Assembly (NCBI GenBank): GCA_019359435.1
Contig: JAHHHI010000063.1
Coordinates: forward strand, 62,001 to 126,000
Length of the DNA stretch: 64,000 nt
Direction: 5' to 3'
DNA from: Kaiparowitsia implicata GSE-PSE-MK54-09C
Lineage (GTDB): Bacteria > Cyanobacteriota > Cyanobacteriia > Elainellales > Elainellaceae
In this document: piece after piece, positions 34,501 through 42,710 of the stretch
How positions within the stretch are numbered: the stretch's first letter is position 1
Layout of the letters: the number at the start of each line of letters is the position of its first letter
The notes under the pieces: model-generated
The model's input: only the letters and a program-made list of their open reading frames with translations
The model's database searches: none
What the model was told of the DNA's origin: nothing
Translations under genes and position numbers: made by a program

Positions 34501-35975
34501 CTTTTCTCCTTTGCTGCCTGAATGCACTCTTCAGCAAACACGCGACACAGCATCCACAACAACAGCGGCGTTTCGGCAAACTTGCGGAGTCTGTCACCCT
34601 GAATCTGCTGAAATAGGCGATCGCCTTCATCTCCCAAGTAGCCCCGCACAAACTCCCGCATTTGCGGCTCTGTCAGGGGCAGCATCTTTAGAGTTTTGGC
34701 AATGCCCAGGGTGCCGCCCGCGCTCAGATCCCGCGTAGAGACAATCATCGGGGTGGTGGAGTGATATCTATCCCGAAAATTGGCAATTTCTGTCCTGAAT
34801 CGTTCTGGCAACTCGTTCAGGCCATCCAGCAGTAATAGTAATCTCCCTTGGCTCAGTAGTTTCTCAATGTGGGCGGTCTCCACTGCTACCTGATGACCAA
34901 CCAGGAAATCTCGAATCAGTCCCTCGATTGTTCCAATACATCGGCGCAATTTCACGAGCACTGGTATTCGAGCGGTTGGATCGTGTAACGCCTTCTCTGC
35001 CTCTTCCCAGAGCAATCGTTTCAGCGAAGTAGACTTTCCCGATCCCGGCTTGCCGATCAGCACCACATGCTCGGACGCATAGTTTCGCAACCCTGCTAAC
35101 ACATCCCATTGCTCAACCTGCTCTTGTTGTTCCGGGGTTCCATCGAGCTGATTTCCCTGCCCCTCCTTGTCAGGCTTCACCGTTTTCACCCGCAACTTCA
35201 ACCGCGATGAAAACCGCCTTTGGGAAACGGTTGTGGTGTCCTGCACTGGCATTCGCCGCCGATCTTCCACCGTTGTGGGGGTGTAAAGCTCCTGCCACTC
35301 CTGATAATCTTCGTTGGTAAGGATAGCTTGTAAATAGTGCTGGAAGTCAATCCCAGGTTGCGTAATCAGGCTTACCCAGCGGAGATCGCCCCCATGAAAC
35401 TCTTGCTGGAGCGATCGCAATTCAGGAAACTGCGCCAAAACCACCCGAGTAGGAATAGCACCACCGCCCATATCAGAAGAGCGATCGCGGGTAAACTTCA
35501 CCATGCCGCAGACCTTTCCCGTGCGCTGGTTCAGCAGCGGCGATCCACTCATCCCCGGTCGCACCTGCCCCAAATTAAACAAAATCGCCGCAATGGCGCT
35601 CCCGGTAATGCCATCACAGTTAAACGTGCGCGGTTCTCCCTGGCGATCGCCCTCATCAGGATAGCCAAATAGGTAAAGCGGATCGCGGGGTTGCACTTCT
35701 TCATCCAGCCACACGCAAGGCGGATTTACATCAGCCGCCAGCGTGACCCGCAGCAATGCCAAATCATAGGGATCCGGGATAAACCGCTCCACCATCGCAT
35801 CCAGGGTTTTGTTCTGCCACCCAACCTGAACTTGTCTGGGCGATCGCTTTACAACATGGTCACAGGTCAAAATCAATCCGGTCGCTACAAAAAAGCCTGT
35901 CCCCCAGCCATCTTGACCAGGAACTGTAATCTTGACCGTACATTCTTGCAGGAGTTCATCCAGTCGCTGGGGCAT
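31578..35975 (-). CDS. trypsin-NACHT-HEAT-TIR defence protein
   Basis: A 1465-residue STAND-type fusion. A trypsin-fold domain (residues 1-195) has His40 in TCDHVV, Asp71 in DPYDLALL and Ser144 in GMSGSPL. A NACHT ATPase (about 295-560) has Walker A GKPGSGKS at 308-315 and the acidic LLLLLDGLNELP segment near 379-390. A long HEAT-repeat array (about 640-1300) has the GNKDAIPELINALKDKN pattern. A C-terminal TIR domain (about 1325-1450) begins ISLYVSYAAAD and keeps a conserved Glu in YHLEIQRAMERH, the expected NADase residue. By analogy with bacterial NLR-like systems, HEAT repeats may sense a phage signal and TIR or trypsin kill the cell. It is coupled to Trypco1. The HEAT region is notably AT-rich. 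Confidence 0.9.
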   Translation of the reverse strand: MPQRLDELLQECTVKITVPGQDGWGTGFFVATGLILTCDHVVKRSPRQVQVGWQNKTLDAMVERFIPDPYDLALLRVTLAADVNPPCVWLDEEVQPRDPLYLFGYPDEGDRQGEPRTFNCDGITGSAIAAILFNLGQVRPGMSGSPLLNQRTGKVCGMVKFTRDRSSDMGGGAIPTRVVLAQFPELRSLQQEFHGGDLRWVSLITQPGIDFQHYLQAILTNEDYQEWQELYTPTTVEDRRRMPVQDTTTVSQRRFSSRLKLRVKTVKPDKEGQGNQLDGTPEQQEQVEQWDVLAGLRNYASEHVVLIGKPGSGKSTSLKRLLWEEAEKALHDPTARIPVLVKLRRCIGTIEGLIRDFLVGHQVAVETAHIEKLLSQGRLLLLLDGLNELPERFRTEIANFRDRYHSTTPMIVSTRDLSAGGTLGIAKTLKMLPLTEPQMREFVRGYLGDEGDRLFQQIQGDRLRKFAETPLLLWMLCRVFAEECIQAAKEKRTPKLPENLGLAFREFTQLYDHGADEHQAIQEDAPVDSRDQWPSLLRHLAFVMMQGKTLIDRELSVPREEAEDCLTAYLQQAGRANPRECAERWLTDLLKYHLIQPVIQPNFEEHIEFRHQLIQEYYAAEYILKLLPNLTDDQLKQDYLNYLKWTEPIALLLALVSDEGQALRVVRLAIEVDLMLGAKLVGKVNLRFQKQAVELVSDLKLPNWLKVKSLEAAQTDGVVPKLCEAIKSQDSHISRSAAEALAKLGSQVAISALKQAVEEVRPHEPFSIAAVVVDLGGNVLTEDLLRDLKDKDANVRKMVVQALDKLGDEVAIPDLITALREDGDPSVRFSASLALGRLGSEAAIPELLKGLEDEELHWEAERALQELGSEEAIPGLIKILDEHEDSDVRSRAVEVLGNLGGEEAISGLLKAFKDQDNHVLSRAERALEELKSETAIPELLKFLQDENLNVCRSAAHVLEALGNEEIIPELFKILKEELSHGLSNKIEEIFSLLVSLSNDAATPVLKEALNDESSYVRFIASLALAEIGNKDAIPELINALKDKNADVRLVAVKALGELGGKAAIITLTNALDDEKDDDVRLKIEQALAKKDGEAEPDDLTKDIHDEDLYLRRINGLEELDDDEAICLLINCLKDESNNMNYGMKIIALWSLRNLNREKVVSELLKAFQDDNHDLLLRAIESSDQIGDEIEIKLSEALDFDKSPDVRREAAEALGQMNNKAAIDWLLVALQYGHVKAGPALQNIKGDLAAYALPELLTLIPTSSGSPFSPGQDAFRALIAIQNHCQFYNYEILKNIIPQGNTISLYVSYAAADEVLQIQLANHLTLLERQGVITSWSSHQILPGDDRTQTIHQQLNTADIILLLISANSLADDTCYHLEIQRAMERHQSGEARVIPILLRPVDWQGAPFSQLDMLPKNHQPVTTWQNPDEAFLEIAEGIREIALELRRNAPRAGQLSDHNPKETPG

Positions 35976-36257
35976 ATCAGCGCTCTATGCTTTTGGGGGC
36001 ATTGTCCGGCAGCTCCTCGATAGACCTAATCCAGCCTGCACCGAAGCTACCCCTCAGTTATATCCTCTCCTAGAAGCCTCCTTTCCATCGAACGCCGATT
36101 TTCGTCCTGGTCAGCCGGTCTCCGCGAACGGTCATTACCCCGCTGCGTCATCCATCGGCCTAAGAAATGACGCCAACCTCTCAACTGCCAGACAACCACC
36201 TCTGCTATCTCCTCCGGGTTCAGCACATTCCTGATCTCGTAAGGGTACCCGGAAATA

Positions 36258-36647
36258 TTAGACTTCAGCCCCCTTCATGGCCTGCCTATGGCTTTTTGCT
36301 GAGCTTACTGGTGAAAGGTCTCGCTGTAGCTCCTGCCGAATCAGGGCAAACCGCTGCACATCTGCCTGAGTCAGCCAGGAGTCAATCTCATAGAATGTCT
36401 GCCCATTTTCTCGCTGAGTCCGCAACGTCAGAATTGTCTCCGGCAGGTGGTAGGCATCGCCCCTGAACTCGATATTCAGATCGCGCCCCCGCTCCACAAT
36501 CGTGTAGAACTGCTTGCCCTCAAACACCCGCTGCCCCCGGTGCTGCCCCTGGCAAAACCGCTCCAGGAGCAGCACCGCCGTCCCCGCAATCTGCTCCTGG
36601 GTCTGGCGGTCAACGGCAACAGGTGTTCTGGGTCGCGGCGGGGTCAC
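36258..36647 (-). CDS. hypothetical protein of the parM operon
   Basis: A 129-residue protein. Its start overlaps the end of the gene at 36644 by four bases, so it is the third gene of a parM-led operon. An N-terminal helical part (QEQIAGTAVLLLERFCQGQ) is followed by a beta-rich middle (GKQFYTIVERGRDLNIEFRG) and a helical end. I do not recognise the family. A role in plasmid maintenance is inferred only from position. Confidence 0.5.
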   Translation of the reverse strand: MTPPRPRTPVAVDRQTQEQIAGTAVLLLERFCQGQHRGQRVFEGKQFYTIVERGRDLNIEFRGDAYHLPETILTLRTQRENGQTFYEIDSWLTQADVQRFALIRQELQRDLSPVSSAKSHRQAMKGAEV

Positions 36648-37132
36648 GTCAAGTCATTGATGAAAGGGTTGAGCCCCGCCATGATGGCGGCATCGTCGCC
36701 CAAGAACTCCCGCAAGGGCTGATCCACCGGTCCTGGGTCGGGTAGGGTTTTGATGGGTTCTGCTGGGGTGGATGCCGTGGAGCTATTGGCTGATGGTAGA
36801 TGTCGTGGGTATGGCTTACCCAGTGAGAGAGCTGTCTTCGATGGCATTATCGAATCGTCGAAGGCTTCCAGTTCTGGGAGAAACCGCTCCTTGATTTCTA
36901 GAATCTGAGTCGTCAACTGCTGAATTGATCGCACAGCCTGCCGCCGAATTTCATCTTTGGGAGCCCGAACCGCTGCCATGGCAAACGGCCCGTAGCAACC
37001 ATTGAGCGCTGATCGCATCCGGGCATGGAGGTCATGGCGAGACTTTCCCCGGCAGTAACCAATCACCGCCACATCCAGCTCATCTCGGCTGGAGTATTGA
37101 ATTCGGGCCTTTGTTTCTGACGTTTGGGTCAT
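36644..37132 (-). CDS. probable ParR-like partition adaptor
   Basis: A 162-residue protein directly downstream of the ParM-like gene, the usual place of parR. The N-terminal half (about 1-90) is basic and mixed alpha-beta. The C-terminal half is proline-rich and disordered, ending in a short amphipathic tail (REFLGDDAAIMAGLNPFIND), as in adaptors whose tail contacts the filament. In type II systems ParR binds direct repeats upstream of parM, and such repeats occur at 38408-38586. Sequence similarity to known ParR is not evident, so the call rests on context. Confidence 0.5.
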   Translation of the reverse strand: MTQTSETKARIQYSSRDELDVAVIGYCRGKSRHDLHARMRSALNGCYGPFAMAAVRAPKDEIRRQAVRSIQQLTTQILEIKERFLPELEAFDDSIMPSKTALSLGKPYPRHLPSANSSTASTPAEPIKTLPDPGPVDQPLREFLGDDAAIMAGLNPFINDLT

Positions 37133-37175
37133 TCCTCTGATTCCTTATCTCGGTTGTCTTGGGATGGCCGTGCTG

Positions 37176-38309
37176 CTAGCGGGTCTGGGTTGTCTTGGCG
37201 CTGTACATAAAGGTTTTGAACAACCCATAGACATCGGCCCAGCGGACACTGGTGATCAAGTTGGGTTCAGCCGTGCCATCCTGACCTCGCAGCACGTCGC
37301 TCATCTCCTGTCGTAGAGCCTCGGCCCAGGTAATCTGCTGAGCAAGCCCGCGCTGGTCAAAAAATTGCTCCAGCTCTGGCCGAATGAAGTAGGCGGCACC
37401 CCCACCGACAATTACCTCCACCTCAGCCGAGGGCAGCCACTCCACCAGAAACTGGTTCACTCGATCCAAATAAAACTCACGGGCATAGCTACAGGCCCTA
37501 GACAAGTCGAGGGCTTCCTTGCGGCCTGGGACGTGGAAGGTGGGGTACCCCTGCAAAATTGCTTCGAGCAAAGCAGGGTCATCGGGAGCGACACCCGGCA
37601 GCTCGGTGGCACACTGCTTCAGATATTCCACGAACCCCGGTCCCTGGGAGGTGCTGTTGGTTTCCTGGGGCGTGCTGCCTTTCTCGAAGGTGAGGATGGA
37701 GAGATTGCGGTGGCCAAACATCAGGACAACGACGGTAGAATCGCGAATCCCTACCCCAGCCCTAGCCAGCTGTAACCCCTTGGCTAGGTAAAGCCCGGCC
37801 CCCTCTGGCTGCATCTCGATTCGCTCCAGATGTCCAAAGAGAGACCGGCCCCGGAATCTGAAGTCTGAGATCGCCCCTAGAATCTGGGCCTTCAGTTCCT
37901 TGCGATCTTGCCAGTATTCTTCTAGGGGCAGCAGCAGCCCCAGTTGAGCAGTGAACTCACAACCCGAGCTGTCGGAGTCCTGAGTTGCCAAAGTCTTCTC
38001 AGCGATCACACCCAGGGTAGCCAGAATTTTGTAGACGGCGCGATCGCGCTTTGGCAGGGCCAGACCCGAGTCACCTTTTTGGGCGATCGCTAACGCCCCA
38101 ATGGCATAGGCACTATTGCCCACCATTACATAGGCACTGTCCTCGGGTTCTTGGCTAGTCAGCCCGCCGAGCATCAGCCGGTCGAGCCGAGCGGGGTTCA
38201 ATCGAGCCACCTGGGGGTCGAGGTGCAGCAGGTAGGGCTGGCCCTGCCAGTAGAGGCACTTGGTGGCAGAGCTGCCCATGTCGATGTAGGTCTGGATGAT
38301 TTGGGTCAT
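37176..38309 (-). CDS. parM: ParM-like actin ATPase (plasmid segregation)
   Basis: A 377-residue actin-fold ATPase. The phosphate-1 loop is seen as YIDMGSSATK (about residues 8-17), the phosphate-2 loop as VVLMFGHRNLS (about 194-204) and the adenosine motif as EVIVGGGAAYF (about 296-306). Length fits the ParM/Alp family (about 320-380). Such proteins form dynamic filaments that push plasmid copies apart. It is first in a three-gene operon with a probable ParR and a small protein, and arrays of 11-bp repeats lie 100-280 bp upstream. It supports a plasmid or plasmid-derived origin for this region. Confidence 0.8.
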   Translation of the reverse strand: MTQIIQTYIDMGSSATKCLYWQGQPYLLHLDPQVARLNPARLDRLMLGGLTSQEPEDSAYVMVGNSAYAIGALAIAQKGDSGLALPKRDRAVYKILATLGVIAEKTLATQDSDSSGCEFTAQLGLLLPLEEYWQDRKELKAQILGAISDFRFRGRSLFGHLERIEMQPEGAGLYLAKGLQLARAGVGIRDSTVVVLMFGHRNLSILTFEKGSTPQETNSTSQGPGFVEYLKQCATELPGVAPDDPALLEAILQGYPTFHVPGRKEALDLSRACSYAREFYLDRVNQFLVEWLPSAEVEVIVGGGAAYFIRPELEQFFDQRGLAQQITWAEALRQEMSDVLRGQDGTAEPNLITSVRWADVYGLFKTFMYSAKTTQTR

Positions 38310-38879
38310 AGTTTGAATGCCAATGACAGCGTTTAATCAACAGATTGAGAAGCAAAGAATGTCTTCAATCTGGTTGATTGATATCTGTATTCTGAGTTGT
38401 CGTTTTTATTCACGACTTAATGACGACTGAATTGTTATCTTCAGCAAAATTCATCATCGTTTTGATGGCTGGTGAATTTCATTCACGACTTATTCACGAC
38501 TTGATAACGACTTGCTTATCCTGAACACGGGACAAGCCTTGAATCATCCAATCATTCACGACTTGATAACGACTTAATCACGACTTCCTGATCGATGTCT
38601 TTCTGCCAAAGGCAAAAATCAATCATTTAAGTGATGAATAAAAACAAACTTTGCAGCTCTCTGAGCTGAACAGAACTGACATTTTTCGTGGGCTAAAACA
38701 GAGATTATTGCCCCTTGTCTTCTCCCCAGGAAATGCCCCGGCAAAAGCCTGATGGGCTGCCCTGGGGGCTACGCCACTCCACTGCGTTTCGTTGCTCCGC
38801 GTTTCACACACCACGCCCAGCCCTGGGCCAGGGGGTTGCTGAAACCCAGCACTATCAGGGGTTGCGGGCGTGGGAGCCA
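38310..38879. other. parM upstream region and possible transfer origin
   Basis: A 570-bp gap between the divergent parM and mobilisation genes. The left half holds the parC-like repeats. The right half (about 38700-38870) is GC-rich, with short inverted repeats such as CCCAGCCCTGGGCCAGGGGG, next to the relaxase genes. That is a usual location for oriT, but I cannot identify a nic site. Confidence 0.4.
38408..38586. repeat. parC-like arrays of 11-bp direct repeats
   Basis: Eight 11-bp units of the forms ATTCACGACTT and GATAACGACTT lie in three groups: 38408-38429 (two), 38481-38513 (three) and 38554-38586 (three). Units within a group are contiguous, keeping one face of the helix. The parC site of R1-type parMRC is also built from 11-bp repeats upstream of parM. 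Replication iterons are an alternative. Confidence 0.75.
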
Positions 38880-39242
38880 ATGGCCGGTCGTTTACGAATC
38901 ACTGACGAATTCACGGAAAAGCTCATGGGTAAAGGATTTAGCGTCTCGCTGCCCCTTGAAGAGGCAGCGATCGTCGAGAAAGAGGCCAATCGGCTGGGGC
39001 TACCTGCCGCCAGCATCATTCGCCTGATGATGCGCGATGGTCAGCAGCGCCGCGAACTGGAGCGGCAGGTGGATGACCTCAAGGCCCGGATGGAGCTGTT
39101 GCAAGTGCAGTTTCAGGGGCTCCAGATTTTGCTAGAGACCATTGCCCTGGAGCAGGCTAATGCTCGGGGGCCGCAGGCGCTAGAAAATCGCAAGGCGCTG
39201 ATTCAGGAAATTCGCAAGCGCCAGGGATTGGTAGAAGGCTAG
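38880..39242 (+). CDS. mobilisation accessory protein (relaxase partner)
   Basis: About 120 residues from ATG 38880. Longer in-frame starts reach back to 38715, but that upstream part has unlikely composition. The N-terminal part (GFSVSLPLEEAAIVEKEANR, then ASIIRLMMRDG) suggests a ribbon-helix-helix-type DNA-binding fold. A coiled coil (about 60-100) follows. It ends 10 bp before the relaxase gene and carries that gene's AGGAGG site in its last codons, so the two are coupled. It probably binds the transfer origin and recruits the relaxase; this is inference from position. Confidence 0.6.
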   Translation: MAGRLRITDEFTEKLMGKGFSVSLPLEEAAIVEKEANRLGLPAASIIRLMMRDGQQRRELERQVDDLKARMELLQVQFQGLQILLETIALEQANARGPQALENRKALIQEIRKRQGLVEG

Positions 39243-39252
39243 GAGGTCAGCC

Positions 39253-42018
39253 ATGCTCAGCCTGACGGTGATCAGCGCCAACCAGGGCGAAACCTACTAC
39301 ACTGCCGAGAACTACTACACCAGCGAAGAGAACCAGGCCCACTCCGGTTGGTGGGGCCAGGGGGCCAAGAGCCTAGGTCTGGCAGGCCAGGTGCAGGGAG
39401 GCGACTTCAAGAATCTGCTCCATGGCTCTCATCCCCAGGGGCACCAAACCCTATCGGGTCGAAAGATCGACCCGGAGCGTCATCGAGCCGGGCTGGATTT
39501 GACCTTTAGTGCGCCCAAGAGCATCAGCTTGGCGGCTCTGGTTGGGGGAAATGAAGCGATCGAGCAGGCCCATCACACAGCGGTGGTGCGCACCCTGGCC
39601 ATCATCGAAGAGCGCTATGCCCAAACGCGGGTGCGGACGCCAGAGGGACGACAGGCGATCGCCACCGGCAACCTGCTCGTCGCCCAGTTCCACCACGACA
39701 CCTCCCGCGAGAAGGATCCGCAGCTGCACACCCATTGTGTGGTGATCAACGCCACGCAGCTCGCTAACGGACGGTGGCAGTCGCTTCACAACGACATCCT
39801 CTTCAAGCAGCAAAAGCTGTTGGGGATGATTTACCAGAACGAGTTGGCGGTAGAAGTGCAGCGCTTGGGCTACGGCATTGAGCCCAGGGCCAACGGCCAG
39901 TTTGAACTTCGGAGGTATCGACCCGACGACCTCCAGACTTTCTCCAAACGAAGGGAGCAAATTCTAGCGGCGGTGGAGGAGAACGCGACGGCCCAGGAGC
40001 GAGAGCTAGCGACGCTGATGACCCGTGCCCCAAAGGGCAAAGAAATTCCCAGAGAAGAGCTGCGCACCTACTGGCAGCAGCAGGCCCAGGCGTTGAAGCT
40101 GGAGCACCCTCAAGCCCAGCTGATAGATTGGCAGAGCCAGCCGAAGCGAGCCACTCAAGCCGGGCTCACCCACTGCGCTGAGCGGGAGGCGGTGTTCCAG
40201 CGCGAGCAGGTGGAGCGCTTTGCCTTGGAGAACCATCTGGGGCAGCAGTGCTTTGAGGACGTGCAACAGACCTTGGATGCCAATCCAGAGGTGATTCATA
40301 CCCATGACCGGCGGCTGACTACTCAGACGGCAGTGCTGCGGGAGCTGGAGACGATCCGCACAGTGCTGGATGGCCGGAGAGATGTAGGAAGTATTGCCTC
40401 TCCAGACTTAGTGGCAGCCCATCTGCGCGATCAGGGCTTGACCGAGGGGCAGGTGCAGGGGGTGATGTTGGCGGCCACCACCCGCGATCGCTTCATTGCC
40501 TGGCAAGGGGTAGCGGGGGCGGGGAAGAGCTATGCCCTAAATCAGTTTCGGTGGATTGCGGAGTCCCAAGGCTACACTGTCCGGGGCTTTGCCCCTAGTG
40601 CGGAAGCAGCAAAGTCGTTAGGCGACTCGGCCCAGATTCAGCCGGTGGAAACAGTGGCGGCGTTGCTGTGTGCTCAACTGGTGGAACCCAACCTGGCTCA
40701 GCCCGAGGTCTGGGTGGTAGACGAGGCGGGGCTCTTGAGCGCGAAGGATGCGCTGGCCCTGGTGACCAAGGCCCAGGCGCAGCAGGCGCGAGTGGTTTTG
40801 GTGGGAGATACCCGACAGCTGTCGGCGGTGGAGGCGGGGAACCCGTTCAAGAGTTTGCAGCAGGCGGGGATGGCAACGGCCTACCTCACCCAGTCGTTGC
40901 GACAAAAGAATCAGCAGATCAAGGCGGGGGTTGATCTGATTGCCGCTGGGGAGATTGCGGCGGGGGTGCGACAGTTGAAGCCCTACATCCAGCAGGTGAG
41001 TAGTCAGGATGCGAGGGCAGCGGCGATCGCCCGCGACTATCTCGCCTTGACCCCAGAGGAGCGCCAGAAGACCTTACTGCTGGCGGGTACCAACCAGGAG
41101 CGGCTAGCAATTACCCAACTGGTGCGAGAGAGCCTGAAGGCGGAAGGCACCCTAGGCCAGAGTTTGACAGTCAAGCGGCTGAAGGCGAGAGATTTGACGG
41201 AGACCCAGGCAGGCTATGCCCACCATTTTCAGCCGGGGAATGTGCTGATTCCCCAGGCCAGCTACAGGCGGCTGGGGTTGGAGAAGGGGCAGCGCTATGA
41301 GGTGCTGGCGACCGATAGCTACAGCAATGGGCTGATGCTGCGAGGGCAATCGGGGGCAGCATTGCAGGTGGATCCAGCTCAGATTAGGCGAAAGTCGGTC
41401 TATGAGGTGGAGGAGATGGAGATTGCAGTTGGTGACCGTCTCAAATGGACAAAGAATCATCGGTCACCAACTAGTGTGGGCGTTGGCGAAGCCTATCCGA
41501 AGGATAATCGCCTGCGGTGGACGCGCAATGACCATGCCCTGGGGCGGCACAATGGCCAGGAGTTTGAGGTGGTGGGGCTGGAGGATGGGCAGGTGCTGAT
41601 TCGTTGGGGGCGGGGTGAGGTGGGATGCTTCGAGAGTTCGGAGTTGGCCCTTCTGGATTACGCGCTGGTCAGCACCACCTATTCGGCTCAGGGCAAGTCG
41701 GCGGAAAGGGTGATCGGGGCGCTGGATCGCCATGTGGGGCGAGAGAGTTTTTACGTGGCGGTGAGCCGGGTGAAGCAGGATTTGCGGCTATATGCCTCGG
41801 AAGATTTGGATCGGCTGATCAAGCGGGTGGAGCCGTCCAAGGCGAAGGAAAACCCTAGCGACATTAAGCTTTCAGAGACAACGCTCAGCATTCAAAGCAG
41901 CTTTATGCAGCTGGTAGGTTTAGAAAGCACTGAGAATGAGGTGTCCCAGTTACCAAGTTCTCCACCGAAGGAACGTTTTTGCCAGAGACCAGCAAAACAG
42001 GTCGGCTTGGAGCTATAG
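39253..42018 (+). CDS. MobF-family relaxase/helicase (TrwC/TraI-like)
   Basis: A 921-residue protein. The N-terminal TrwC relaxase domain (about 1-290) has tyrosines near residues 15-24 (TYYTAENYYT) for nicking, and the histidine triad region HDTSREKDPQLHTHCVV (about 149-165) for metal binding. A RecD-like helicase follows, with Walker A GVAGAGKS (about 419-426), a DEAG Walker B in WVVDEAGLLS and the late motif TYSAQGKSAERV. It cleaves one DNA strand at oriT and unwinds it for conjugative transfer. No type IV secretion genes are in the window, so the element may be only mobilisable. AGGAGG stands 7 bases before ATG. Confidence 0.88.
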   Translation: MLSLTVISANQGETYYTAENYYTSEENQAHSGWWGQGAKSLGLAGQVQGGDFKNLLHGSHPQGHQTLSGRKIDPERHRAGLDLTFSAPKSISLAALVGGNEAIEQAHHTAVVRTLAIIEERYAQTRVRTPEGRQAIATGNLLVAQFHHDTSREKDPQLHTHCVVINATQLANGRWQSLHNDILFKQQKLLGMIYQNELAVEVQRLGYGIEPRANGQFELRRYRPDDLQTFSKRREQILAAVEENATAQERELATLMTRAPKGKEIPREELRTYWQQQAQALKLEHPQAQLIDWQSQPKRATQAGLTHCAEREAVFQREQVERFALENHLGQQCFEDVQQTLDANPEVIHTHDRRLTTQTAVLRELETIRTVLDGRRDVGSIASPDLVAAHLRDQGLTEGQVQGVMLAATTRDRFIAWQGVAGAGKSYALNQFRWIAESQGYTVRGFAPSAEAAKSLGDSAQIQPVETVAALLCAQLVEPNLAQPEVWVVDEAGLLSAKDALALVTKAQAQQARVVLVGDTRQLSAVEAGNPFKSLQQAGMATAYLTQSLRQKNQQIKAGVDLIAAGEIAAGVRQLKPYIQQVSSQDARAAAIARDYLALTPEERQKTLLLAGTNQERLAITQLVRESLKAEGTLGQSLTVKRLKARDLTETQAGYAHHFQPGNVLIPQASYRRLGLEKGQRYEVLATDSYSNGLMLRGQSGAALQVDPAQIRRKSVYEVEEMEIAVGDRLKWTKNHRSPTSVGVGEAYPKDNRLRWTRNDHALGRHNGQEFEVVGLEDGQVLIRWGRGEVGCFESSELALLDYALVSTTYSAQGKSAERVIGALDRHVGRESFYVAVSRVKQDLRLYASEDLDRLIKRVEPSKAKENPSDIKLSETTLSIQSSFMQLVGLESTENEVSQLPSSPPKERFCQRPAKQVGLEL

Positions 42019-42120
42019 ATAAAAACCTCGATTCTAGGAAATAGGGATCCTGGTTAGATCTAGTAGAGCAGATATCAATGTGAAAATCTTACAGTTGATG
42101 GCAGGATGAAGAACTAAGCC

Positions 42121-42159
42121 ATCATTCTGTCTAGGAACTAAGTTCTTAGACAGAATGAT
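42121..42159. promoter_or_regulatory. 18-bp stem-loop upstream of the BREX operon
   Basis: ATCATTCTGTCTAGGAAC, three bases, then GTTCTTAGACAGAATGAT, paired with one wobble position. It has no downstream T-run, so it is not a standard terminator. It lies 54 bp before brxE, between the relaxase and BREX genes, and could be an operator or an RNA structure in the leader. Confidence 0.6.
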
Positions 42160-42212
42160 GTAGAGAGGATTACAGCCGTACCTTAGTTACACCTAAACAA
42201 ACAGCTACAATT

Positions 42213-42710
42213 ATGTCCGATTTGACTTTAGACCCTTATAGCCAACTGCGCCTTCTGGTGGGGTATCTGGGCGAAAAAAACCAGAAAAACTGGTGGTCTA
42301 CCGCTTTCTTCGACGCCACCAGCAAGCTATTTTTAGAGCCTATTGTGCCTCGTACAGTACGCCTGGCTCAGTACAAAGGCGTCCATGAAGCCGCCCGGCG
42401 GCTTCATGATGAGCATGTGGCCGTAGGTGGCATTTACCACCTCTTTCGCTTGCCCGAGGAAGTGGAGCAGGACTTGCAGCAAAGGATTATAGCGGCTCCC
42501 GAAGAATGGTTCGCGCCCTTAATAAGTCCAGAGCAGGCTATGGCTACTCTGGAAACCCTGGCTGAGGCCCCCACCCCCATTGAATCAGGCCCCCAATCTC
42601 TGGGACAGTATTCCGAGCTGTATTGCCCTGCTGGCACAACGGTTCTGGCTCGCCATTATCTCAGCGCTTTCCGGCAGAACATTCGCAGTTACCCCTATTT
42701 CACCCGTTAG
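42213..42710 (+). CDS. brxE: BREX protein BrxE
   Basis: A 165-residue protein resembling BrxE. Recognisable stretches are RLLVGYLGEK, NWWSTAFFD, the VPRTVRLAQYKGVHEAARR helix and GGIYHLFRLPEEVEQ. BrxE is known from BREX type 6 loci, where it precedes brxA; its molecular function is not established. Here it is the first gene of a brxE-A-B-C-pglX-pglZ-brxL series. Its last codons lie inside a 95-bp tandem duplication. The original stop would have been two bases from the brxA start. Confidence 0.75.
   Translation: MSDLTLDPYSQLRLLVGYLGEKNQKNWWSTAFFDATSKLFLEPIVPRTVRLAQYKGVHEAARRLHDEHVAVGGIYHLFRLPEEVEQDLQQRIIAAPEEWFAPLISPEQAMATLETLAEAPTPIESGPQSLGQYSELYCPAGTTVLARHYLSAFRQNIRSYPYFTR

Noticed and set aside
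38408-38586. CRISPR array
   Set aside because: The units are 11 bp, contiguous and without variable spacers; no cas genes are nearby. A partition site fits better.
38715-38879. N-terminal extension of the mobilisation protein
   Set aside because: The extra residues look like translated non-coding DNA, and a better start exists at 38880; the segment may instead contain oriT.
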